Shown: positions 1 to 12,333 of the stretch, piece by piece
Layout: each line of letters begins with the position of its first letter
Position numbering within the stretch: the stretch's first letter is position 1
Assembly: GCF_024323335.1 (NCBI RefSeq)
Contig: NC_066581.1
Coordinates: 299,792,536-299,856,535 of the forward strand
Source: Lathyrus oleraceus
Taxonomy: Eukaryota > Streptophyta > Magnoliopsida > Fabales > Fabaceae
Reading direction: 5' to 3'
DNA: 64,000 nucleotides
Translations under genes and position numbers: made by a program
The notes under the pieces: model-generated
What the model saw: only the letters and a program-made list of their open reading frames with translations
The model's database searches: none
What the model was told of the DNA's origin: nothing

Positions 1-943
1 TTGGTGATTTGCTGTCAGAGTGTGAATTTGAGTGTTATAGACTTAGTACCTAGTACTAGTCTGGTGTTCGGTGGCTCCTTATAGAATATATGTTTCAGAG
101 TTGAGTGAATTGAAGAAGCAACTAGAAGATCTTCTTGAGATGAAGTTTTTCCGTCCGAGTGTTTCATCGTGGGGTGCATCGGTGTTGCTAGTTAAGAAGT
201 AAAATGGTGGCATGAGGTTGTGTGTTGATTATAGACAGCTGAATAAGGTGATGGTCAAGAACAAGTATCCACTTCCGAGGAATTAATGATTTGATGGGTT
301 AGTTTGTAGTTGCTTGTATGTTTAGCAAGATAGATTTGCATTTGGGTTATCATCAGATCCGTGTGAAGCCGAAAGATATTCTGAAGACTTATATCAGAAT
401 AAGATATGGTCACTACGTGTATTCAGTAATTCTGTTTGGTGTGTCTAATGTTCCTGGGGCGTTCATGGAATACATGAATATAATATTTCAGCCGTTTTTA
501 GACTAGTTCATGGTTATGTTTATAGATGACTTCCTGATATACTCAAAGTCTGATAAGGAGCATGTGGGACATTTGAGAATTGTATTGCAAACATTGAAAG
601 AGTCCAAAAGTATGCAAAGTTGTCAAAGTGTGAGTTATGGTTAAGAGAAGTGAGTTTCCTTGGTTATGAGATTTATAGTGGTGGTATAGTTGCGGATACA
701 TCAAAGATAGATGTTGTGTTACAGTGGGAGGCTCCAATGTTTTTCCTTGAGATTAGAAGTTTTCTTGGATTGGTTGGTTACTATAGGAAGTCCATTGAAG
801 GTTTGTCGAAGTTAGCATTGTCTTTGACTTGGTTGACTCGAAAGGGTCAAGACTATCTTTGGGATGTGCATTGTGAAGGAAGTTTCCAAGAACTCAAGAA
901 GTTGACGTTTGCCCCAATTTTAACTTTTTTCGAATCCAAGTGA
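1..943 (+). pseudogene. Tekay-like Ty3/gypsy reverse transcriptase, decayed
   Basis: Broken RT of a chromovirus. The reading shifts among frames and contains several stops. The fragment at 318-506 carries the palm region with the motif FSKIDLHLGYHQI followed by a degenerate FGVSNVPGAFM stretch. The catalytic-loop region near 516-530 reads like FIDDFL, so the YxDD-type motif has drifted. The fragment at 620-943 holds the thumb and connection region (FLGYEI, then IRSFLGLVGYYRK). The order is that of a normal gypsy pol, so this is an old copy and not a rearranged one. The 5' part of the element lies outside the window. Chromovirus (Tekay/Del) assignment rests on overall similarity and the downstream chromodomain-like end. 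The protein cannot be functional. Confidence 0.85.
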
Positions 944-1463
944 GTCCTTTGTTGTATATTATGATGCTTAGAAGATGAGTCTGGGAGGTGTGTTGATGCA
1001 TAATGGTTAAGTGGCAGCTTACATTCTAGACCGTCGAGAGTTCATGAGAATAATTATCCCATGCATGATCTCAAGTTAGCAACAATAGTATTCATGTTGA
1101 AGATTTGGAGGCACTACCTGTTTTTTCTATAGATTTGAAGTGTTTAGTGATCACAAGAGTTTGAAATATTTGTTTGATCAAAAGGAATTGAATATGAGGC
1201 AGAGGATATGGATCGAGTTCCTGAAAGATTATGATTTTGGTCTATATTACCATTCGGGTAAAGTGAATGTGGTAGTTGATGTGTTGAGTTGGAAGTCCTT
1301 GCACATGGTAGTACTTATGGTTCGAGAATTGAAGTTGATGGAATACTTCCGAGATATGAGTTTAGTATGCGAAGAAACTCTAGCCAATATGAAGTTAGGT
1401 ATGTTGAAGCTAACTAGGGGTATTTTGGAAGAAATCAGATAGGGTCAGAAGATTAACTTAGGA
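944..1463 (+). pseudogene. Tekay-like RNase H, decayed
   Basis: RNase H domain of the same broken pol. The open piece at 1140-1442 begins with [20 protein letters not shown] and continues through [16 protein letters not shown], the usual end of gypsy RNase H. The preceding 944-1139 is frameshifted and carries stops. Its position between RT and integrase is as expected. No function can remain. Confidence 0.8.
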
Positions 1464-2430
1464 TTGATGGACCGTTGGGTGTTGATTAATCAAGGAAAAG
1501 ATGGAGAGTTCAGGATTGATGAGAACAATGTGATGAGATTCAGAGATAGAGTTTGTGTTCCAGGTGTGCCAGAACTTAATAACACTATTCATGAGGAAGG
1601 ACATCGAAGTGGTCTGAGTATTCCTCCTAGTGCCACAAAGATGTATCAAGACTTGAAGAAGTTATTCTGGTGGCCTGGTATGAAGAAAGAAGTCACTGAG
1701 TTTGTTTATGCTTGTTTGACATGCCATAAGTCAAAGATTGAACATCAGAAGTCGTTGGGTCTGATGCAACCTTTGAGTATTCTAGAATGGATATGAGATA
1801 ACATTTTTATGGATTTTGTATCAATTTTATTTAAGACTTCTAAGGGCAATTATTTGATTTGGGTGATAGTGGATAGATTGACTAAATCGGTTCAGTTCCT
1901 ATCGATGAAGATTAATTATTCCTTGTAGAGGTTAACGGAGTTATATATTGAAGAGATTGTGAGACTTCATGGTATACCTTCAAGTATTGTGTCTGATAGT
2001 GATCTTAGGTTTACATCAAGGTTCTAGGACGGTTTTCAGAAGGCTTTGGGTACAAAGTTGAAATTGAGTTCTTCTTATCATCCATAGACAGTCGGTCAAA
2101 CAGAAAGGACTATTCAGAACAAGGTGGTGCTTGGGATAACTACTTGCCATTGATGAGTTTGCCTATAATAACATTTTTCATTCTAGCATTGGAATAACAC
2201 CATATGAGGAATTCTATGGTAGGACGTATATGACTCCTTTGTGTTGGCATGAGTCAGGTGAGAGTGTTATGCTCAGACATGAAATTGCTTAGCAGACGAC
2301 TGAGAAGATCTAGAGGATCCGAGAGAAGACGAAAGCATCACAGAGTCGTTAGAAAAGTTATCATGACAAGAGGAGTAGAGCACTTGAGTTCCAGGTGGGA
2401 GATCACTTATTTTTTAGGGTTACTCCGGTA
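1464..2430 (+). pseudogene. Tekay-like integrase, decayed
   Basis: The first open piece, 1464-1796, holds the zinc-binding N-terminal domain with the HHCC pattern (H in IHEEGHRSG, then C-x2-C in ACLTCHKS) and the FWWPGMKKEV signature. A stop ends it just before the catalytic core. The core (about 1800-2240) is visible only as broken frames, including a region matching the usual SDSDLRF context of the second aspartate. The C-terminal part is scrambled by frameshifts. It is an inactive relic. Confidence 0.8.
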
Positions 2431-2842
2431 ACTGGTGTTGGTAGAGATCTGAAGTCTCGTAAGCTCACTCCATGTTTTGTTGATTCGTACTAGATTTTGC
2501 AGGGGATAGGAGAAGTGGCCTATCAGATTGCTTTACCGTCGCCGCTTGCTAATCTTCATGATGTGTTTAATGTCTCTAAGTTAAGGAGATACATTCTGGA
2601 TCCATCTCATATGGTTCAAGTAGATGATGTACAGGTGGGAGATAACCTGACTATTGGGACATCACGCATACAGATAGATGATCGGGAAGTGAAACAGTTA
2701 CGTGGTAAAGAGATTGCCTTGGTGAAGATAATGTTGGGAAGACCAACAGGTGGGAGAATTGACTTGGGAGCATGAGGAGCATATGAGAGAGTTGTATTCG
2801 GTTCTTTTTTCCTCAAGTAATTTTCGAGGGTAAAAATTCTTT
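2431..2842 (+). pseudogene. Chromodomain-like C-terminus of Tekay integrase
   Basis: The open piece at 2497-2775 contains the phrase HDVFNVSKLRRYI followed by a region ending in REVKQLRGKEIALVKI, typical of the end of chromovirus integrases, where a chromodomain targets insertion to heterochromatin. A frameshift near 2740 moves the tail into another frame. Lineage call (Tekay/Del) is from family resemblance; a phylogeny of the RT would be needed for certainty. Confidence 0.7.
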
Positions 2843-2855
2843 AAGTGGGGGAGAG
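2843..2855 (+). promoter_or_regulatory. Polypurine tract of the Tekay-like element
   Basis: The purine-rich run AAGTGGGGGAGAG lies one base before an LTR start of the form TGTAACACCCC. This is the expected position of the plus-strand primer for reverse transcription. Confidence 0.8.
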
Positions 2856-2856
2856 T

Positions 2857-5099
2857 TGTAACACCCCATTTTCAATTTAGTCATTTAATCGAATTATCCA
2901 TGAATTAATTAGGAATTGATGTATTTTATTTGATTATAATATATGGGGTGCAAAGGTTAGTTGAAATAAGTTAGAATTATTTATTATTATCTTGGTAATT
3001 AAATAATAGGAGTTTATTTAGTTAATTGAGTAAGTAATATTAGAATAATAAAATAATGAGGAAAAGGGGAGTGTGTAGAGATTTTGAGAGCAATGTGATA
3101 ATTACAAGGTTAAGTTGAGGGTAGTACAGGAAAAACATAATTAGGAGGAATATGTTTATTAGAAATAGGAGAGAAGTGGGGGAAAAGGAAAGTTTGCATA
3201 TTAAGTAAAAAACTTGGAATAGAGAAAAGAAGGGCTAGGGAAAAAGTAACGAGAAGAAGAGCTTAGGAGAAAAAGTTCAAGAATTCTTTCATCTTTGTTG
3301 TTATAATCAGGTAGGGGGAGACTATTCATCCATGGGTGCTAAATCATGAAAGGGCAGAGAGATTTCCTTAACCTCCAATAGAGTTTTCTCTTAAATTGAT
3401 GTTTTGATGAATTTCGATTAACTTTGATGGATATTATTGAATATTGATTAATTATTAATGAATTGTATGCTCATAATTCTATTTTCACATGATTGGATTT
3501 ATGTTCAATGGTGTGTTCTTGAGATTTTACAAAATTTTGTGTTTTAGGGCATGATTTTGGGAGATGAAATCATGAGGAAAAACTATTATTATGTCAATTT
3601 AATTATGTTTGATCCATTGGTGATGTAAGAATGTGATTTTGAGAGTTTTTGGTGGATTAATTTTGGATTGGTATGAGGTTAGAAGGGTTGTAATTGGTTT
3701 TGCAATCGTAATAGAGAAAACTAGTTTTTTTAGAAAATTCTTCAGTTACAATCGATTGCACCCTAACTGCAATCGATTGAACATTGTAATTTTTGGAAAA
3801 TCCTTCAGTTAAAATCGATTGCACCCTGACTGCAATCGTTTGCACAGTGTAAAGTTTGAGAAAAATCGATTTTGAATTAGTTGACATGTCCCTACGATTT
3901 TGGTCATAACTTTCAATCTATAAGTCTGATTTAGATGTCGTTTAAAGTGTTGTAAATCTAACATGCCGAACTACACAGTGGTAGTGAAAGTTAGGAATGA
4001 TTGAACTATGATTATGTGTGTACTTTTATGGTTTTCATGATGATGTTATGAACCGTTTACCAAAACGTTGAGTTTCGTTGATGATGAATTTATGTGGTAA
4101 ATTGCTAATATAAATGCAGTATGTTTAATTGTCAGGTTTTAATGACATGTGGGTTGAGATGCATGGTTTCAATGTGAAACTATCATGTTAATATTATATA
4201 GGAAATTATGTGGTTGATGTGATACCGTTTGTGTTATTGGGTTATTATGATGATGCATACATTCATTCATGTATCATGATTTGTTGTTATTGTGAAAGAG
4301 GCGATTATAGGTTTCGATGTTGGTGACCGGTAACTGGCCCAAGCTTGATGTTGACGCTTGGAGCTTAGTGTGGGGCTCAGGGTTTTCTGAGTGAAGCCTA
4401 TGGGTTTGCAGTTGATTGGTACCCGGTTCATGATAAAAACCATTATTGAAGTCGGTACCGCATGCACATGAGTCTATAATGTTGTTGACAGTCACATTGC
4501 ATATTGATTTTGTATTGTTATGAAGTGGGTGAAACTTGAATATATGCATTGTTGTGTATAGTGGATTATGTTTGAACTGTATTGTATTTAATCTCCTCTT
4601 ATTGTTTATGCACCATTTATTATTTGAATGTATTTCTCACCCCTTTGCTTGAATGTTGTCCACCATGGACATCTTGCAGATACTCAGGAGTAATTGCTGC
4701 ATTAAGTGAAGCTGTATCAATGAGTTACTTCTTTAATTTTGTTTTCTTAGAAGTCTTGCTCTGATCTTGTAACATCGGGGTCAGAAGTGTTTTATTTGAT
4801 TATTTTGTTGAAGTTTAATATATCATTGGCGTATGTGGATGTGTTTAAGAGTTAAGTTAATAACTCTTGTTGGTGAAGTTTTTTTTAAATGAGTTTTAAA
4901 GAATAAATGTTGAGTTTATGCTTAATTATCCAATTAAGATCGATACTGGCCTAATGATACCCTAAGTGAAGGTGAACATGCGATGACATGTGTTGTATGA
5001 CGTTAGTATATTCCACTGCATGTTTATTAATCGTTCAATGATTTTAGAGGTTTGTCATTGGTGACACTATAAATTGTCATAAAATTCTTAATACATAAG
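2857..5099 (+). mobile_element. 3' LTR of the Tekay-like element, truncated by Ogre-A
   Basis: The sequence starts with TGTAACACCCC right after the polypurine tract and has no coding capacity. It includes a 63-bp tandem duplication (3733-3858). No terminal ...CA end typical of this LTR appears before 5100, where the Ogre-A LTR begins, so the LTR is interrupted there. The rest should lie to the right of Ogre-A, outside the window. Confidence 0.7.
3733..3858 (+). repeat. 63-bp tandem duplication with inverted repeats
   Basis: Two adjacent copies begin at 3733 and 3796. The first copy holds a perfect inverted repeat with 12-bp arms, CAATCGATTGCA (3749-3760) and TGCAATCGATTG (3768-3779), around a 7-base loop CCCTAAC. 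The second copy (3812-3841) keeps a slightly mutated version. Confidence 0.85.
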
Positions 5100-6283
5100 T
5101 GTCATACCCCAAAATTTACCCTCAATTTTCCTTCTTTTAACATACCTCATTTCAAAATATAAAATCATATTATGCATGACCATTGCATTTGGTCATGGAA
5201 TCACAAGCATGACAACATTTTGGTTTGTATATTAACACTCGGGTTTCAATTTATTTTACTTTTCAACTAACCCTAACTTCATGAAGATATTATACTTGTT
5301 TGTTCTTGTTAATCAAGTAGATGATCATGCTTCAAAGCAAGTCAAAGCCAATGTCTTTGATCAAGGGAAATGCAAGCTTGTTCAAATTAATTCAAAGGTG
5401 TTTCATGTGTTGATTATCATGCCAAAACCCTTAATCTTCAAGCCATGCTCCATACCATTCAAGACCTAATCAAGTTTTAATCAAGGGATACTCATTCCAT
5501 AACTCCTTCAATTTTTATACAAATACTAAGCTTCTTTGATCCAAATATGCCTTTTAGGATCCTCTACAACTTTGATTCAATGTTCAAACATCAATTCATC
5601 CATTTAAGACCTCATTTGTGCAAATGACCAAGTTGCCAAAATGGGCCAAAACCTTGCCATGACCCCTACTTTCCGCCCTTGCCACTTTCAGTCCAAACAC
5701 TCTTTTGATCCCATTCTTTTTGCATTATGTTAAGCTTATGTCGAAGGTCATTTGGCCCAAGTTTGTCTCAAAATGCACAAGGGGATCAAAAGTTATGGCA
5801 TCATGAATATAGGACCTCAAATAGACCAAACATGTTGTAAAGTGCTTGACCAATTGCCTAGCCCACAAAACCAGGTCACGACATCAACTTCCCAAGCCTA
5901 CAACTTTCACCTCAAAGCTCCTTTCATATTGATTCTTTTTGCATATTATTCTACTCCATGAAGTGATCATTTGGCTCAAATAAAATCACAAAACGCACGA
6001 GTGGATTGGATTTGGCCTAAGCTTGAACATGTTGACTTAACTCTGTTTTGGTCTGTGACCTATAATGTTGAAACTTGTACAAATCAAATCGAGACCACTC
6101 CTCATGCATTCAAACCAATTACCCATGACCAAAAGCATTTAAGGATAACTTGAAAGGACTTGAGAACCTCCAAAATCACGAGTTTGGCACCAAAATTCCA
6201 CACGATCGGGATCTGAAAATTTCCCACTCAATTCACACAAATTCAAGCCTACTTCACACGTATTTGGATCCCAACACATTCCC

Positions 6284-6291
6284 TATAAATA
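6284..6291 (+). promoter_or_regulatory. TATA box of the Ogre-A 5' LTR
   Basis: TATAAATA sits in a GC-richer setting, and the same site is kept in the 3' LTR at 58266-58273. It marks the probable U3 promoter. Confidence 0.6.
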
Positions 6292-8862
6292 GTGGAAACT
6301 GTTGCCTTCATTTGCAAGCTTTGAAGTCAAAGAAACCCTACCACCATTCAAGCTCAATACCTCAAATAAAAAATTCATCTATTTTTCGTTTCAAGCTCTT
6401 TTCCTTCCATTTTGTTGCCCAGAATCCTTCATCTTCATACTTTGAAGGTGTTTGAAGCTTTACATTGATCTAAATTCTTCTGCAGCATAGCTACCGGATC
6501 CACCATTGTTGACTTCTGAAGCGTCTTTCGAATAGGTAGATACGAGTTATAACCTTGAGCAAACAAGTTACCACACTCTTAGCCTTGTTCCACTTATCAA
6601 AAGCCATAACCTACTTGTCATTCATTTTTAGTATTCACCCTTTAATTTTACTTTGAAGAACTAGGGTTCTTCGAGTTTTTGAGCAAATTCTCCCTGCTTA
6701 GAGAATATTAATTGCTCTGATGCATAGAGACATGAACGATGAAGTGTTTCGCAACTAAATCCATACTTAATTCATGTTAAAAACATGAGTTCATGAAGTT
6801 GCGAAATCACAAATTTGGAGATTGAAGATGAAGTTCTTTGCGCGCGTTGGAGCTAATTTCAAATCACTTAGCCAATCAGCACGTGCCACCATTGCTAGCC
6901 GTTGGATTCAAATATTTTGATTTCTTTTTTCATTTCATTTTATTTCCTTTTCTTCCAAAATTAATTTTAAATTGCTCCCTTGTTATATTTTAATCCTTTT
7001 TTTCCCATAATATCATAAAAATATTTTCTACCTCCTGCTATTTTTTGCAATTTTTTAAAATCATTTTTGCATTTAATGCATATTTTATTTTCTTTTCAAT
7101 TTTATTTTCTTTTTGTGTTTTTATTTTAATCATTTTCAAATATTTTTAGCCCCAATTTTTGAGATCAATTAACTCTTAATTTTGTTTACCTTCCACATTT
7201 TGTTGGAATTTTTATTTGATGCTTTAACCCCACTTTGACATTTCCCTTTTATTTAATCCATATTAAATCATTATTAATTGAATTTTATATTCTTTAGATG
7301 ATTTTTTTTTATATTTTGAATTAAGTTTGATTGCTTGGTTGATGATTTCTTCCTCATCTCAAATCATTGATAGATGAACTTGAGCTTGACCAACCTTTTT
7401 TGATCCAAAATTGTTGATAGGTGATTGTGATACATTTTCAATACTTTGCATTAATGATATGTTACCCCTCGATGTTCCATATTTTGAGTTCTTTGATTTG
7501 AGGATAGAATGATTCCTATGTGATTGACTTAACTCTTTCTTTCACTCTCTTTAATTTCATCTCTTTCTGTTATTTTAACCATTGTATGCATGTTAAAGGA
7601 GATTAACTTTGTGTTAATTCTCTAACATGTCTGATACATATATTGTTATTGACCGACCTCAGATAGGTATGACTTCTACATAAGCCTACTTACAATTGCT
7701 TGAAATAGCGCTAAATTGTCCCAACACAATTGACTAACCATTAACTCCTAACATTAATCATTGTTCTTTACATTATTGCCTTTAATTCGAGTCATTTAAG
7801 TTTATGTCATTTACTTAATGCACTTTTATTTTATGTCCCATTAATCATCACATCATTCCATACTCTATCCATCTATATTCATATGTTGCTCTTATCTTGT
7901 TTGAGTTTTGGCTTGTTAAAACTTAATGAATCAAAACATGATAAAGTAACTTGGACCTAATCCTAATCCTATGCTTGATCTGGAGTATTTAAGAACTTTT
8001 GGACTTTGGACTTTAACTTAGGATTTAGGCCCTTTTGATTGACTTGGAGTAAAAATTGGCCCTGAGACCTCGTGGACACTCTAACTTGCCCTTGTCTCTT
8101 TTGAGCTTTTGAGCTTGTGTGTTGTTTCATCTGATTTATTCCTATTGCATGCATTTGCTTAGGCTTAGTACACTCTTACACACACATGGATTTCTCTTGG
8201 GCTACATAACAATGAGACATATAATAATACACTTTGTACCCACATGGATTTCTCTTGGACTACCTAATCATACCCTATGCTAGCTTTATATGATCATGCA
8301 TCTTCGTTTGTTCGTCAATCATGTCCTTTGATTTGGCTTGATTCAATTCACATTAGATCTACTAAATCCCTTCATATTTTACACATCACACTTGTCTTTA
8401 TCAAGTGACCATAAGTCTCTTTGTCACTTGATGGGACTGGCCTTTTCCACCTGGGAGCATTCAACCTCCCCCACAAGTCCAAGAACCTCAGTGAAACACA
8501 TCTTTCCTCAACAGTCAATCATCTTACTCATCCCTACTTGCATCTTTGGGAACCTACTTCAACAACTTGTCAGTCATTCACTAGGCTTGCATGCCATGAT
8601 CCTTAAGAAATGAGCCTTAAGAAATAGGAAGTTATGAAAGAGGATCTTCCCTACCCTTGTCTAAAGTACCTATGTGCATAGGATGTAGACCCTAGCAGCT
8701 CAGATTATTTGTTTATATTCATAGACTTTAGTGCAATCCCATGTCAATTCACTGTCAAGTCTGCAACTCGCCTCTATTGATCTTTATCTTCTTGGTTATA
8801 ACACCACAATTTTGGTATACACTTTCATCGTCATTCCCAATTTCTTGGTTTAAATGCCTATC

Positions 8863-9520
8863 CTTACCATATCAGTCTTCGTGCTTTGGTAAGACTCTTG
8901 TCATGTGAGTCTCTGGCTTTGACAAGTTTCCTTTATGGTTTAAACACCATTACAATCATTTCCTTTTAGGTTTGACACCTTTATGGTTATTCCCTGGGTT
9001 GACGCCTTCATGTCTATTCCCCTTTCCATGTTTAAGCACATCTTCTTACCATATCAGTCCCTATGCTTTGGTAAGACCCTTGTCATGTAACTCTCAGGCT
9101 TTGACAAGTTCATTCTTTTCTCATTACCATATCAATCCCCGAGCTTTGGTAAGACCCTTGTCATTTGAGTATCCGACTTTGAAAAGTTTCCTTTCTGGTT
9201 TAAACAACATTGAAATCATTTTCTTTTAGGGTTGACACCTTCATGGTTATTCCCTAGGTTACGCCTTCATGGTTATTCCCATTTCCTGGTTTAAACACCT
9301 CTCCTTACCACATCAACCCCTTTGCTTTGGTAAGACCCTTGTCATGTGAGTCTTAGGCTTTGAAAAGTTTTGTTTTTCTCCTTACCATATCAGTCCCAGT
9401 TCCTTGGTTAGACCCTTGTCATGTGAGTCTCCGGCTTTGACAAGTTTTTCCCTTTTTGTTGGTTTAAACACCATTTCAATTTCCTTTCCTTTTTAAGGAC
9501 ATACCTTTGTGGTTAACCCC
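8863..9520 (+). repeat. 260-bp tandem repeat with paired hairpins, 5' Ogre-A LTR
   Basis: A module of about 70 bases carries two short inverted repeats: CTTACCA...TGGTAAG and then CTTGTCA...TGACAAG (first copy: 8863-8869 with 8887-8893, and 8897-8903 with 8920-8926). Further modules start near 9044, 9123, 9303 and 9382. The starts alternate at about 180 and 79 bases, giving a higher-order unit near 260 bp present about 2.5 times. The longer spacers contain repeated phrases ending in TTCATGGTTATTCCC. Confidence 0.85.
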
Positions 9521-9572
9521 CTTTCTTTCCTTTTGGTTTAAACACCATAAATCATATCTTTTTCTCATTCTT

Positions 9573-9770
9573 TGTCCTCCAAATTACGGAGCTCTGACTT
9601 CCTTATTGCACTATAATGATACGTAGGCACAAGCATGTGAATCCTTGTCGAGCACCTTCTTTTCTTTTATCTGTCCTCCCCGGTTCCATAAACTACAAGG
9701 CTCTGACTTTCTCATTGCACCATGAGAATACGTAGGCATGAGGGACGAAATCCTCCTCGAGCACACCATT
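9573..9770 (+). repeat. About 99-bp direct duplication near the end of the Ogre-A LTR
   Basis: Two copies begin at TGTCCTCC (9573 and 9672). Each contains GCTCTGACTT and then ATACGTAGGCA. A related TACGTAGGCA core also occurs at the same relative place in the Ogre-B LTRs, suggesting a shared regulatory or R-region element. Confidence 0.65.
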
Positions 9771-9975
9771 TTCTTAACCCCCTTTATTTTTCTACAAGAA
9801 CATGAAGATTATGACACCCATCCAAGCAAGAACATTCAAAATGGTTTCCATGGAATACCATGGATGTGAGGGGTGTTAATACATTCCCCTTGCCTAACCC
9901 ACTCTCGTACCCATTTCTCTGTTTTCTTTTTCCTTGGGTTTTATCGATATTTTCCCTTCCCTATCTTTTGGGATA

Positions 9976-9981
9976 AATAAA
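9976..9981 (+). promoter_or_regulatory. Putative polyadenylation signal, Ogre-A 5' LTR
   Basis: AATAAA lies about 70 bp before the LTR end. The Ogre-B LTRs have an AATAAA in the matching position (38893 and 54111). Confidence 0.5.
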
Positions 9982-10052
9982 GTTCGATGGCGAATTTGTT
10001 ATACCTTCGAGCGTGCAATGTGTTATGTGGGCATATTTCAGCTAGCTACAGC

Positions 10053-10070
10053 TGGTGACTTTGCTGGGTA
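10053..10070 (+). promoter_or_regulatory. Primer binding site of Ogre-A (tRNA-Arg type)
   Basis: TGGTGACTTTGCTGGGTA lies two bases after the LTR. It is a mutated form of the TGGCGACTCTGCTGGGGA found in Ogre-B at 38981. Ogre elements are known to use an arginine tRNA primer. Confidence 0.75.
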
Positions 10071-10739
10071 CTTCAAACTAGCTGCTAGAGAGAGTCAAGC
10101 CTAGTTTTGTTTGTCCTTGTTTGCTTAGGTGTTTACTTTCTTGTTTGCTTGCTTTTAGCTTTTATGTTTGTTTATCGCATGTTTTTGTTGCTTTAGATTT
10201 TCATTTTTTGCTAACCATATTTTGGATATTATTGTGGTACTCTCTGTGGGTTGGGGATGATTTTCCATGAGAGAAGCTATATACCCGAGCTCGAGCATAA
10301 ACATAGGATAATATCATGACTATAGTCGTGGAAACCTACTTGGAGTTAGTCCTCATTTATGGTTGACAAGAGACGTCACGCCTAGAGTAGATCCTTTTGA
10401 GAGCATCATTGTCCGACGAGTTATTTGTTTCAGGCAATGGTTTCTCAATGGGGATCCATGACTCTAGGGACCTTTTTAGAGTTACCTTTGAAGATTAGTG
10501 CACACCTGTGAGTGGGATATTAAGTTCTTTTGCATGAAACCAAGACCCTATATACCTTTCTTCTCGTGTAACATCATACTTTTGAAGCTGTGCATAATAG
10601 TATTTACCATTTATCCGGAACATGTGGCACTTGCGACTCCATGATACTTGCATTATCATTACATTATCTTAAATTTAATTTTTAGCATGTGCGTTTTCAG
10701 GATACCATCAGTTTGCCACTTGAGGTAGTACATTCAGTT
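10071..10739 (+). other. Untranslated leader of Ogre-A
   Basis: About 670 bases between the primer site and ORF1 with no supported coding region. It resembles the Ogre-B leader (38999-39845) in short phrases but is diverged. I see no other structure in it. Confidence 0.6.
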
Positions 10740-11997
10740 ATGGAGAAATCTGACTGAAGGAATACATATCAGTACAAACTTAGAGAGTTCAAGTTTGATG
10801 AGCTTAAGAAGCTTTGTTCCCTATTGATTAGTAATTAGAAGGGTGCCTTAAATAGGGCCTATAGTAATTTTTTTGGGTGTCCTGATGACCAAGGTAGACC
10901 CAGGGTTGGTCCTTACCTTTACCTAGTTCTATGATCCCATGATGAATTGCTTCACGTCCCAGGATTTTCTCCTAGCTCCTACTTTAGAAGAATTTGCTCA
11001 CATTGTCCATATCCTAGTTAGAGATTAGATTCCTTACATGGGTGATGTTGTATTTCCAGAGGTGGCTTTGGTGGCTCAAGCTCTTCATCTTAAGAAGAAC
11101 CTTGTTGAAGCTAATCTTCGTACAAAGGGAAACATTAGAGGTTTTGCTTCGAAATTTCTTTTTGAGAAGCTCACTTTGTTTGCTAGTAGTGTAAGTTGGG
11201 ATGCATTCTATTAGTTTAAGAAGAATCCTGAAGCCAAGATGTTAGAGAAATTTCTTATAGTTTAAGGGGTTGAGGATGCAGATATGATGAAGAGGATACG
11301 ACGAGCTTAGGGAAAAGTTCACCGTATAGGGAAGAAGGAATTGGGCAAACAAAACTGCATTGCCATAGAGTGATACACAGAGTCGGTAAAATACGGAGCT
11401 AAGAGTATCAAACTCCCATATCCATGGGAACCTTCCAGGAGCTTTAATAGATTAGAGAAAGAGAACTCCAATCTCCGATCGGATCTTGGTAGACTTGCAA
11501 GAGAGAAGGAAGACTTGGAGCTTAAACTCAACCAGAAAAGTTCCATGACATCCCAAGCGGTAGAGGAAACCCAAGAGGAGCAGTTCAAGAGGAGAAAAGT
11601 GGGTGATGCTTTGAAGAGGACTATTGACAGCTTGTTCATAAAAAAGAAACAACTCGATGACGCCTAGTATCAAGTATACAAGAGGGAGATCAACTGCCAA
11701 AACCAACTTAAAATGTTTCGCGAATAGTTGGAGGGTTGCAAGAAGAAGCTAAAGGAAGAAAAAAGTTGTACTTAAAAGTTAGAGGTTTCTTTATCCCAGC
11801 TCCAGGCAGAGCTTGACCAACAGTTTAAGAAGATTCAAGAGTTGAAGGGTCAAGCAGACCGAAGTCGTGAAGAGAATGATCAGCTTCATCAAGAAGCCAC
11901 GCATTGGGAGAGGAACAGTTGTAACCTGCAGGTTCTTTTAGATCAGAAGGAGGCTGTGTTACAAAAGATGTTGGAGGAATCTAGTCATGTTCCATAG
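10740..11997 (+). pseudogene. Ogre-A ORF1, decayed
   Basis: Remains of the extra ORF that Ogre elements carry upstream of gag, whose function is unknown. The ATG at 10740 is followed within a few codons by a TGA and later by several more stops. The phrase EALHLKKN-like near 11070 matches the Ogre-B ORF1 phrase EALHLKKSEIEAH. The C-terminal third (about 11450-11990) is rich in K, E, Q and L in heptad-like spacing and would form a coiled coil. The reading ends with TAG at 11995. Compared with the Ogre-B copy it lacks or has scrambled much of the middle. It is too damaged to be expressed as a full protein. Confidence 0.75.
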
Positions 11998-12333
11998 CTC
12001 ACTTTATTCAGTGTTATCTATTGCTTTGTATTTAGATGCCAATTTCTTGTAGCTCATTAAGCAGAATCCTGAGTTGTATTAATTAATTCTTTTTAGCTAC
12101 TTGAATGAAAGAAGATTCATGGGTTTATTTGTGTTGTTCCCGTAATTTAATGACTATTTTACAACTGATAGTTTCATGGAATTTTTATTTTCTTGCATAC
12201 ATCTCATTTATTCATACATACATACATTTTTATCCAGAAAACCAAAAATACAAAAATACTTATATTCGTCTTCCTCTTCTTCAGAAAGACGACGAATCAC
12301 CGAGACTTCACCAAATCCAACAAAAATAGAATT
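11998..12333 (+). other. ORF1-gag spacer of Ogre-A
   Basis: AT-rich noncoding spacer. The matching spacer in Ogre-B is 41337-41640. No supported feature is seen. Confidence 0.5.

Larger units (their letters stand above)
5100..10050 (+). mobile_element. 5' LTR of Ogre-A
   Basis: The LTR starts TGTCATACCCCAAAATTTAC and ends ...CAGCTAGCTACA two bases before the primer site. Its length of about 4.95 kb fits Ogre. The same start recurs at 56979 in the 3' LTR. By eye the first 200 bases of the two LTRs differ at roughly one base in seven, so the element is old. It contains a TATA box (6284), the 260-bp hairpin repeat (8863-9520), a 99-bp duplication (9573-9770) and an AATAAA signal (9976). Short ORFs within it are chance. 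Relative to the 3' LTR, about 109 bp is missing near 5498, between short direct repeats (TCCAT), suggesting a small deletion. Confidence 0.9.
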
